Shown: positions 1 to 5,847 of the stretch, one piece after another
Numbering within the stretch: position 1 is the stretch's first letter
Layout: the number at the start of each line of letters is the position of its first letter
Assembly: GCA_021784995.1 (NCBI GenBank)
Contig: JAJYHA010000162.1
Span: forward strand, 1-9,593
From: Myxococcales bacterium
GTDB lineage: Bacteria > Myxococcota > Myxococcia > Myxococcales > Anaeromyxobacteraceae
DNA length: 9,593 nt
Direction: 5' to 3'
The notes under the pieces: generated by a model
What the model was told of the DNA's origin: nothing
Seen by the model: the letters and a program-made list of their open reading frames with translations, nothing else
Databases searched by the model: none
Program-made: the position numbers and the translations under genes

Positions 1-233
1 AGGAAGTCCTCGTCCACCGGGACGTCCTCCCGCGTCAGCACGCGGATGGCGATCTTGGAGCGCGTGGACCAGAAGGCCCGCGCCAGGTAGCGGCCCCGGC
101 CGTCCTTGACCACCACGACGTCCACGTCGGCGCCACCGGCCGGCTCCCGCTCCACGTCGCCGCGGTAGATCCAGGGGTGGCCGGCGGCCAGGCGCTCCGC
201 GCCCCGCCGCGAGATGGTGACCACGCCCTCCAT
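1..233 (-). CDS. RlmI-like class I SAM-dependent rRNA methyltransferase, N-terminal part (cut by the left edge)
   Basis: Only the first 77 codons are present; the gene continues beyond base 1. The visible part is a PUA-type RNA-binding domain as found at the N-terminus of RlmI/RlmK-family 23S rRNA cytosine-C5 methyltransferases. The telltale pieces are G-H-P-W-I at about residues 18-22, a following G-D, then Y-L-A-R-A at about 48-52, and S-K-I-A-I-R-V at about 57-63. This matches the 'HPWvf.G ... LARG.yS..S.I..RV' layout of RlmI. The methyltransferase domain with the catalytic cysteine lies outside the window, so activity cannot be judged. The ATG at 233 begins 3 bases after the stop of the upstream oxidoreductase gene and has no clear Shine-Dalgarno sequence of its own, so translation is probably coupled. 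The family is fairly sure; the exact target nucleotide is not. Confidence 0.8.
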   Translation of the reverse strand, partial: MEGVVTISRRGAERLAAGHPWIYRGDVEREPAGGADVDVVVVKDGRGRYLARAFWSTRSKIAIRVLTREDVPVDEDF

Positions 234-236
234 GGC

Positions 237-1295
237 TCAGGGCCGTGCGCGCAGGTACTGCTTCGGCCAGCGCACCTCGCCGCCCAGGCGCGCGGCGGCG
301 TGGAGCGGCCAGTAGGGATCGCGCAGCAGCTCGCGGGCCAGCAGGACCACGTCGGCCTGCCCCGTGCGCAGGACGTGGTCGGCCTGCTCGGGCGCGGTGA
401 TCATCCCCACCGCCCCGGTGGGGATCCCCGCCTCGCGCCGGATGCGCTCGGCGAACGCGGTCTGGTAGCCGGGCCCGACGGGCATGCGCGCGGTCGCGAC
501 CAGGCCGCCGGAAGAGGTGTCGACGAGATCGACCCCCAGCTCGCGGAAGGAGCGGCAGAGCCGGACCGCCTCCTCGACGCCCCAGCCGCCCTCCGACCAG
601 TCGCTGGCCGAGATCCGGACCAGGAGCGGATGGCGCTCCGGCCAGACGGCGCGCACCGCCGTCACCACCTCCCGGGCCAGCCGGGAGCGGTTCTCGAAGG
701 AGCCGCCGTGAGCGTCCTTCCGCTGGTTCGACAGCGGCGAGAGGAACTGGTGGAGGAGGTAGCCGTGGGCGGCGTGGACCTCGAGGGCCCGGAACCCCGC
801 CGCGTGGGCGCGGCGCGCGGCGTCGGCGAAGGCGCGGACCACGGCCGCGACGCCGGCGGCGTCGAGCGCCTCGGGCACCGGGTGGCCCGGAGCGAAGGGG
901 ATGGCGCTCGGCCCGACGACCTTCCAGCCTCCCTGGTCCTCGCGCAGCGGTCCGCCCTCGTCCCAGGGGGCGCGCGTGCTGCCCTTGCGGCCGGCGTGGG
1001 CGAGCTGCAGGCAGGCCACGGCGCCCTGGGCCTCCACGAAGCGCACGACGCGCGCCAGCGGCTCGACCTGCCCGTCCTCCCACAGCCCCAGGTCGGCCGG
1101 GGAGATGCGCCCCCTCGGCTCGACCGCCGTGGCCTCGAACACCACCAGGCCGGCCCCGCCCACGGCGCGGCTGCCGAGGTGGACGAGGTGCCAGTCGTTG
1201 GCGCGCCCCTCCTCGGCCGAGTACTGGCACATCGGAGAGACGGCGATCCGGTTGGGGAGCCTCACCTCGCGGAGCTGCAGGGGCGTGAAGAGCAT
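237..1295 (-). CDS. Old yellow enzyme, YqjM-type NADPH-dependent ene-reductase (NADH:flavin oxidoreductase)
   Basis: This 352-residue protein is a cytoplasmic FMN-dependent TIM-barrel enzyme that reduces activated C=C bonds of enals, enones and similar electrophiles with NAD(P)H. The N-terminal S-P-M-C-Q-Y motif (20-25) carries the cysteine (C23) and tyrosine (Y25) that mark the thermophilic-like YqjM class. L-A-H-A-G-R-K is at 98-104. The substrate-binding pair H174/H177 lies in H-A-A-H-G-Y-L, followed by L-S-P-L-S-N (185-190) and G-G-S-F-E-N-R. The phosphate-binding R321 is in the A-R-E-L-L-R-D-P-Y-W segment. The C-terminal Q-Y-L-R (R349) fits the arginine finger that YqjM inserts into its neighbour's active site. 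Length and all key residues are normal. The ATG at 1295 starts directly on the conserved L-F-T-P-L; the ribosome site is weak. It is co-directional with the RlmI-like gene 3 bases downstream. The natural substrate is unknown. Confidence 0.93.
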   Translation of the reverse strand: MLFTPLQLREVRLPNRIAVSPMCQYSAEEGRANDWHLVHLGSRAVGGAGLVVFEATAVEPRGRISPADLGLWEDGQVEPLARVVRFVEAQGAVACLQLAHAGRKGSTRAPWDEGGPLREDQGGWKVVGPSAIPFAPGHPVPEALDAAGVAAVVRAFADAARRAHAAGFRALEVHAAHGYLLHQFLSPLSNQRKDAHGGSFENRSRLAREVVTAVRAVWPERHPLLVRISASDWSEGGWGVEEAVRLCRSFRELGVDLVDTSSGGLVATARMPVGPGYQTAFAERIRREAGIPTGAVGMITAPEQADHVLRTGQADVVLLARELLRDPYWPLHAAARLGGEVRWPKQYLRARP

Positions 1296-1432
1296 GGCCC
1301 AATTTCATCGCGGGCGAGGCTCCAGGCAAGTGGAAATCGGACGGCGGACGCGCCGGCCGCGGCGCTCCCCGCGGCGTCGCGCGCACGCCGTCGCGATTGC
1401 CGCGCCGCGCGGCGGGTGCTAACGGTCGGTCG
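1296..1432. other. Divergent intergenic region between the ene-reductase and the MFS exporter
   Basis: This 137-base gap must hold the promoters of both divergent genes. I found no convincing -35/-10 pair on either strand. An A+T-richer patch at about 1299-1310 and another at about 1331-1338 stand out from the GC-rich surroundings on the ene-reductase side. A 6-base inverted repeat GCGCCG-GCCG-CGGCGC lies at 1350-1365, but such repeats are expected by chance in DNA this rich in G and C. Three tandem CGGT units at 1423-1434 run into the proposed start codon of the exporter. Confidence 0.5.
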
Positions 1433-2914
1433 GTGACGCAGACCCATCGACCGCTCACGGTCGTCGCCCTCCTGCTCGCGCTCTTCCTCGCCGCCATGGA
1501 GATGACGGTCGTCTCCACCGCCATGCCCACCGCGGTGGGCGACCTGGGTGGCCTCCACCTCTACGCCTGGGCCTTCGCTGGCTACATGCTGACGGCCACG
1601 GTCACCGTGCCCGTCCACGGCAAGCTGGCGGACCTCCACGGGCGCAAGCCCGTCCTCCTGGCCGGCCTCGCGCTCTTCCTCCTGGGGTCCTTCGCCTGCG
1701 GCCACGCCGGGAGCATGGAGGCCCTGGTCGCCTTCCGCGCCGTGCAGGGGCTCGGGGCCGGGGCCATCCAGCCCATCGCGCTCACCATCGTCGGCGACCT
1801 CTTCGACGTCCACGAGCGCGCGCGCTGGCAGGGCGTCTTCGCCGCGGTCTGGGGCGTCGCCGGCCTGGTCGGGCCGCTGCTGGGGGGTGCGGTGGTCCGG
1901 TACCTCTCCTGGCGGTGGGTCTTCTACCTCAACGTGCCGCTCGGGCTCGCCTGCGCCGCCGTGCTCCTCGCCGCGTACCACGAGCGCGTCGAGCGTCACC
2001 AGCACCGCCTCGACGTGGCAGGGGCGGCGCTGCTCTCGATCACCGTCCTGGCGGCGCTCCTGGCCGCGCGCTCCCGCGCATGGGGCGCGGTGGGGGTCCC
2101 GGTGGCCCTGGCCGCGCTGGGCGGGTTCCTGTGGGTGGAGCGGAGGGCGAACGAGCCGCTGCTCCCGCTCGACCTCTTCGCGCAGCGCGTGATGGCGGTC
2201 GCGTCGGCCACCGGAGCGCTCGTCGGGGCGGCCATGATCGCGATGGTGACCTTCGTCCCGCTCTACGCTCAGGCCGTCCTCGGCGCCTCGCCCACCGGCG
2301 CGGGCGCCACCATCGCACCCATGGTGGTGGGGTGGCCCATTGCCTCCACGCTGGGGGGGCGGCTGCTGCCGCGCACCGGCTTCCGGGTCCTGATCCGCGG
2401 CGGGCTCCTGGTGACCGCGCTCGCCGCCGCCGGGATCGCGCTCCTCCTGCGCCCCGGCGTGGGCCTGTCGCTCCCGAGGGCCCTCACGGCGGCCTTCGGG
2501 GTGGGGCTCGGCTTCGCCAACACGCCCCTGGTGATCGCGGTCCAGAGCAGCGTGCCCTGGCGCCGGCGGGGGGTCGCGACCGCGAGCACCATGTTCTTCC
2601 GGACCATCGGCGGCACGCTGTCGGTGGGCATCCTGGGCGGCGTCCTGGCCACCTCGCTGCTGGGGAGCGGCGTCGCGCCCGGGGTGGTGGACCAGGTGCT
2701 GGGCCCGGAGCGGACCGCGGTGGCGCCCGACGTGGTGCGCGCCGTCTCCGCCGCGCTGCAAGGCGGGATGACGCGCATGTTCTGGGTGATCTGCGCCATC
2801 GCCTTCGCGGCCTTCGCGACCAGCCTCGCCTTCCCGCGCCTCCACGTCGGCGCGCTGGCGGACAGGCGGGGTGACGGGACCGGGCCGGCCACGGCGGGGG
2901 AGGGTGCGGCCTGA
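1433..2914 (+). CDS. MFS drug-efflux transporter, DHA2 (EmrB/QacA) family
   Basis: This integral inner-membrane protein of 493 residues is a probable proton-driven exporter of drugs or other toxic organic compounds, with the 14 helices typical of DHA2. The signature motifs are in place. Helix 1 holds A-M-E-M-T-V-V-S-T-A-M-P (about 21-32). Motif A is G-K-L-A-D-L-H-G-R-K-P (63-73). R-A-V-Q-G-L-G-A-G follows at about 102-110. Antiporter motif C is G-V-A-G-L-V-G-P-L-L-G-G (141-152), and W-R-W-V-F-Y-L-N-V-P (160-169) is characteristic of DHA2. F-F-R-T-I-G-G-T is at 388-395 in the C-terminal half. The start is uncertain. I prefer GTG at 1433 because only six residues precede the first helix; a TTG at 1397 in the same frame would add 12 unlike residues. 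Neither has a good Shine-Dalgarno sequence. The substrate cannot be read from sequence. Confidence 0.92.
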   Translation: MTQTHRPLTVVALLLALFLAAMEMTVVSTAMPTAVGDLGGLHLYAWAFAGYMLTATVTVPVHGKLADLHGRKPVLLAGLALFLLGSFACGHAGSMEALVAFRAVQGLGAGAIQPIALTIVGDLFDVHERARWQGVFAAVWGVAGLVGPLLGGAVVRYLSWRWVFYLNVPLGLACAAVLLAAYHERVERHQHRLDVAGAALLSITVLAALLAARSRAWGAVGVPVALAALGGFLWVERRANEPLLPLDLFAQRVMAVASATGALVGAAMIAMVTFVPLYAQAVLGASPTGAGATIAPMVVGWPIASTLGGRLLPRTGFRVLIRGGLLVTALAAAGIALLLRPGVGLSLPRALTAAFGVGLGFANTPLVIAVQSSVPWRRRGVATASTMFFRTIGGTLSVGILGGVLATSLLGSGVAPGVVDQVLGPERTAVAPDVVRAVSAALQGGMTRMFWVICAIAFAAFATSLAFPRLHVGALADRRGDGTGPATAGEGAA

Positions 2915-2975
2915 GGCGGCGCACCCGGCGGCTGGCAGTACCGCGCCGGCCCGCGCTCGGTTATTGTCAGGGGCG

Positions 2976-3164
2976 ATGGCACCCAGGAACCCCGGATCGC
3001 TGAAGCGGCAGAAGGAGCTCGCCCGGCAGCAGCGGCAGCGCGACAAGAGGGCCGAGCGCGAGGAGCGCCGCAACGCCGCCAGGGACCGTCCCAGGCCGCC
3101 GCCCGGAGAGGATCCGGACATCGCCGGGATCGTGCCCGGGCCGCAGCCGCCGCTCGAGGAGTGA
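2976..3164 (+). CDS. Small, highly basic conserved-looking hypothetical protein (62 residues)
   Basis: I do not recognise a function. The ATG at 2976 is chosen because AGGGG sits at 2969-2973, a good ribosome-binding site; an upstream in-frame start at 2871 would overlap the exporter gene and add a stretch that looks like non-coding translation. Residues 9-40 are almost all K, R, E, Q and A and should form one long charged helix (K-R-Q-K-E-L-A-R-Q-Q-R and onward). The tail from 41 is acidic and proline-rich, with D-P-D-I-A-G-I-V-P-G-P-Q-P (46-58). This basic-helix plus 'DPD..GIVPGPQP' tail resembles short hypothetical proteins I recall from myxobacteria, but I cannot confirm that here. Nucleic acid or ribosome binding is a guess based only on charge. 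It lies 61 bases after the exporter stop and may have its own promoter (weak TATTGT at 2962-2967). It converges on the cystathionine gamma-lyase gene. Confidence 0.72.
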   Translation: MAPRNPGSLKRQKELARQQRQRDKRAEREERRNAARDRPRPPPGEDPDIAGIVPGPQPPLEE

Positions 3165-3179
3165 CGGCCGGCGCCGTCA
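3162..3179. repeat. Perfect inverted repeat spanning two convergent stop codons
   Basis: TGACGGC (3162-3168) and GCCGTCA (3173-3179) form a 7-base stem around the loop CGGC. The left end of the stem is the TGA stop of the small plus-strand gene and the right end is the TGA stop, on the minus strand, of cystathionine gamma-lyase. The same hairpin would therefore form at the end of both transcripts. Neither side has a T run, so it is not a classical intrinsic terminator; it may still act as a 3'-end stabiliser or a weak bidirectional terminator. Confidence 0.5.
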
Positions 3180-4346
3180 GGCACGCCGCGCGGCCGTCAG
3201 GGCCTGGTCGAGGTCGGCGAGCAGGTCGGCCGCGTCCTCGATGCCGCACGAGACGCGGACGAGGCCGTCGTCGATCCCCAGCCGCGCCCGCGTCTCCGCC
3301 GGCACCGAGGCGTGCGTCATGATGGCCGGGTGCTCGATCAGGCTCTCCACGCCGCCCAGCGACTCGGCGCAGGCGAAGACGCGGACGCCGCGCAGGAAGG
3401 CGCGCGCCGCCGGCAGCCCCCCGCGGATCACGAAGGCGAGCATCCCCCCGAACCCCCGCATCTGGCGCGCGGCCAGCGCGTGCTGGGGGTGCGAGGGCAG
3501 GCCGGGATAGATCACGCGCTCCACCTCCGGGCGCCCCTCCAGCCAGCGCGCCACGCGCAGCGCGTTCTCGGCGTGGCGCTCCATGCGCACGTGGAGCGTC
3601 TTGAGCCCCCGCAGCACGAGGAAGCAGTCGAGCGGGCCCGGCACCCCGCCCACCGCGTTCTGCAGGAAGCGCAGCCGCTCGTGGAGCGCCTCGTCGCGCG
3701 TCATGACGGCGCCCCCGACCACGTCGGAGTGGCCGTTGAGGTACTTGGTGGTGGAGTGGGTGACCACGTCGATCCCGTGCTCCAGCGGCCGCTGGAAGAA
3801 GGGCGTGGCGAAGGTGTTGTCGACCACCGTGCGTGCGCCGCGCGCCCGCGCCAGCGCCGCCACCGCGGCGAGATCGACGATCTTGAGCATGGGGTTGGTG
3901 GGGCTCTCGATCCAGACCAGGCGCGTCCGGTCGCGGAGGGCACGCTCGACGTTGCGCGGATCGGTCATGTCGACGTGGTCGAACGCGATGCCGGCGCGGC
4001 GGAACACCTGGTGGAAGATGCGGGAGGTGCCGCCGTACACGTCGTCGGAGGCGAGCACGTGATCGCCCGCCTCGAGCAGGTGGAGGAGGGCGTCGGTGGC
4101 GGCGAGCCCCGAGGCGAACGCCAGCGCGTGCGTCGCGCCCTCCAGGGCGGCCAGGCAGCCCTGCAGCGCGTCGCGGGTCGGGTTCCGCGTCCGCGCGTAC
4201 TCGTAGCCCCGGTGCTCGCCCGGCCCGTCCTGCACGTAGGTGGAGGTCAGGTAGACCGGCGTCATGACGGCGCCGGTGGTGGGATCGGGCCGCTGGCCGG
4301 CGTGGACGGCCAGCGTCCCGAAGCGCGGCTCCTTCACGTCGCCCAT
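3177..4346 (-). CDS. Cystathionine gamma-lyase (Cys/Met metabolism PLP-dependent enzyme)
   Basis: This 389-residue cytoplasmic PLP enzyme of fold type I, trans-sulfuration family, is likely to cleave cystathionine to cysteine, 2-oxobutyrate and ammonia. K201 in H-S-T-T-K-Y-L-N-G-H is the Schiff-base lysine. Y50 and R52 (Y-E-Y-A-R) reach across the dimer to the cofactor phosphate. Y104 in D-D-V-Y-G-G-T stacks on the ring, and D176 in V-V-D-N-T-F-A-T-P holds the pyridine nitrogen. E334 in S-L-G-G-V-E-S-L matches the glutamate typical of cystathionine gamma-lyases and gamma-synthases (E339 in the human enzyme). Sequence alone does not separate lyase from synthase. The lyase call rests on the cystathionine beta-synthase gene 22 bases upstream on the same strand, which supplies cystathionine. 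The ATG at 4346 lies shortly before the conserved F-G-T-L-A-V-H-A-G. Length is normal and nothing is missing. Confidence 0.9.
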   Translation of the reverse strand: MGDVKEPRFGTLAVHAGQRPDPTTGAVMTPVYLTSTYVQDGPGEHRGYEYARTRNPTRDALQGCLAALEGATHALAFASGLAATDALLHLLEAGDHVLASDDVYGGTSRIFHQVFRRAGIAFDHVDMTDPRNVERALRDRTRLVWIESPTNPMLKIVDLAAVAALARARGARTVVDNTFATPFFQRPLEHGIDVVTHSTTKYLNGHSDVVGGAVMTRDEALHERLRFLQNAVGGVPGPLDCFLVLRGLKTLHVRMERHAENALRVARWLEGRPEVERVIYPGLPSHPQHALAARQMRGFGGMLAFVIRGGLPAARAFLRGVRVFACAESLGGVESLIEHPAIMTHASVPAETRARLGIDDGLVRVSCGIEDAADLLADLDQALTAARRA

Positions 4347-4368
4347 GCGCGGCCCCCGTCGCTCGCGG

Positions 4369-5748
4369 TCACCGGAGCTTCTCGCCGACGAACTCGATCA
4401 GGTCGATCTTGGTCAGGATCCCGGTGACGCGCTCGCCCTCCTTCACCACCGCCACGTTGTCGTCGTTGAAGATGTCGCGCAGCCGGCCGATGGGCGTGGT
4501 GGGCTGGACCACGCCCTGGAGCGGCTGGACGAGCGGCTCCACCACCTCGGTCAGCCGGTGCTTCCCCTCGATGAGGAAGTTGAGCAGGTCGTACTCGTGG
4601 ATCATCCCGATGCAGCGGCCGTCCGGCTCGACCACCGGCATCTGCGAGATGTCGTGCTCCCGCATCTTCCGGATCACCGCCTCCACCTTCTCAGACTTGC
4701 GCGCGGTGATCACGGACCCGCGCCGCCGCCCCAGCACGTCGCCCACGGTGGCCGAGGCCAGCCCGTCGGACGTGCCCAGGGGGAAGCCGTTGTCGCGCAT
4801 CCACTCGTCCGAGTAGAACTTCGACACGTAGGCGCGCCCGCCGTCGGGGAGGGGGACCACGATCACCTTGCCCCGCCCCAGCTCGCGGGCGAGCTGGGCC
4901 GCCACGTGCACCGCCGCCCCCGAGCTGCCCCCGGCGAAGATGCCCTCCTCGCGCGCCAGCCGCCGGGCCATCGTGAACGACTGCCGGTCGTCCACCTGCC
5001 GCACGTCGTCGAGGATCTTCAGGTCCATGGCGCCGCACATCATGTCCTCGCCGATCCCCTCGACCTTGTACACCCGCGGCTCGGGGAGCTTCCCCGTCTT
5101 GAACATGGAGTGGTAGACGGAGCCCACGGGGTCGACGCCGACGTTCAGCACGCGGGGGTTGTGCTCCTTGAAGAAGCGGCCGCACCCGCTCATCGTCCCG
5201 CCCGTGCCCAGGCCGGCCACGAACGCGTCCAGCTTCCCGTCGGTCTGCGCCCAGATCTCCGGCGCGGTGAGCCGGTAGTGGGCCTCGACGTTGTCGGGGT
5301 TGTGGTACTGGTTCAGGTAGAAGCTGTTGGGGGTCTCGGCCGCGATGCGCTTGGCGACCGAGTAGTAGCTCTCGGGCGAGTCGGCGGGCACGTTGGTCGA
5401 GGTGACGACGACCTGGGCGCCGAAGGCCTTGAGGGCGTCCTGCTTCTCCTTCGACATCTTGTCGGGCATCGTGAAGATGCAGCGGTACCCCTTGATGGCC
5501 GCCGCCATGGCCACGCCGAGGCCGGTGTTGCCGCTCGTGTTCTCGACGATGGTGCTGCCGCGCCGGAGCAGGCCCTCGCGCTCCGCCTTCTCGAGGATGT
5601 GGACGGCCATGCGGTCCTTGATGGAGCCGCCCGGGTTCATGTACTCGAGCTTCACGAGGACCGTCGCGTCGTCGGGACCGACCACCTTCTGGAGCCGGAC
5701 CAGCGGCGTGTGGCCGATCGCGGCGAGGACGTTCTCATGGTAGGTCAT
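4369..5748 (-). CDS. cbs: Cystathionine beta-synthase with C-terminal CBS-domain pair
   Basis: This 459-residue cytoplasmic PLP enzyme of fold type II condenses homocysteine with serine to cystathionine, the first step of reverse transsulfuration. The catalytic domain covers about 1-325. K44 in N-P-G-G-S-I-K-D-R-M is the PLP lysine. The T-S-G-N-T-G loop is at 71-76, the phosphate-binding G-T-G-G-T at 181-185, and G-G-S-S-G at 273-277. Features shared with eukaryotic cystathionine beta-synthase rather than cysteine synthase are D-S-P-E-S (123-127), the Q-Y-H-N-P-D-N segment (147-153) and E-G-I-G-E-D (230-235). Two CBS motifs (about 333-393 and 401-459) form a Bateman module that may sense an adenosyl ligand; that is inference. 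There is no N-terminal heme domain. The ATG at 5748 has GGAG five bases upstream. It is the first gene of an operon with cystathionine gamma-lyase. Confidence 0.95.
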   Translation of the reverse strand: MTYHENVLAAIGHTPLVRLQKVVGPDDATVLVKLEYMNPGGSIKDRMAVHILEKAEREGLLRRGSTIVENTSGNTGLGVAMAAAIKGYRCIFTMPDKMSKEKQDALKAFGAQVVVTSTNVPADSPESYYSVAKRIAAETPNSFYLNQYHNPDNVEAHYRLTAPEIWAQTDGKLDAFVAGLGTGGTMSGCGRFFKEHNPRVLNVGVDPVGSVYHSMFKTGKLPEPRVYKVEGIGEDMMCGAMDLKILDDVRQVDDRQSFTMARRLAREEGIFAGGSSGAAVHVAAQLARELGRGKVIVVPLPDGGRAYVSKFYSDEWMRDNGFPLGTSDGLASATVGDVLGRRRGSVITARKSEKVEAVIRKMREHDISQMPVVEPDGRCIGMIHEYDLLNFLIEGKHRLTEVVEPLVQPLQGVVQPTTPIGRLRDIFNDDNVAVVKEGERVTGILTKIDLIEFVGEKLR

Positions 5749-5786
5749 GCTCGCTCCGGCGTGCGAAGATCTGCTGGAAAGTCCGG

Positions 5787-5816
5787 GTTATAGGCGTGCG
5801 CGGAACGGGGTGTCAA
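5787..5816 (-). promoter_or_regulatory. Sigma-70-type promoter of the cystathionine beta-synthase/gamma-lyase operon
   Basis: Read on the minus strand, a perfect TTGACA -35 box (5816 to 5811) is followed after 18 bases by TATAAC (5792 to 5787), five of six matches to the -10 consensus. Transcription would start near 5780, leaving an untranslated leader of about 30 bases with GGAG at 5757-5754 just before the ATG. The leader is too short for a SAM or other known sulfur riboswitch. The two A/T-containing boxes stand out sharply from the GC-rich flanks. Confidence 0.8.
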
Positions 5817-5847
5817 CGCGGCGATGGTCACGCCGGGCGGAGTCTCG

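Noticed and set aside
1493..1529. Glutamate where many DHA2 exporters have aspartate in helix 1 (A-M-E-M-T)
   Set aside because: A glutamate at this place is, to my knowledge, seen in a sizeable group of DHA2 transporters, so it is not an anomaly.
1262..3184. A 640-codon open frame on the minus strand
   Set aside because: It is antisense to the MFS exporter and has low-complexity G/R/E/H-rich translation without recognisable motifs. It is a shadow frame from high GC content.
3312..4427. A 371-codon open frame on the plus strand
   Set aside because: It is antisense to cystathionine gamma-lyase, with a composition typical of shadow frames and no motif.
4264..5793. A 509-codon open frame on the plus strand
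   Set aside because: It is the opposite-strand shadow of cystathionine beta-synthase, whose frame has all expected catalytic residues.
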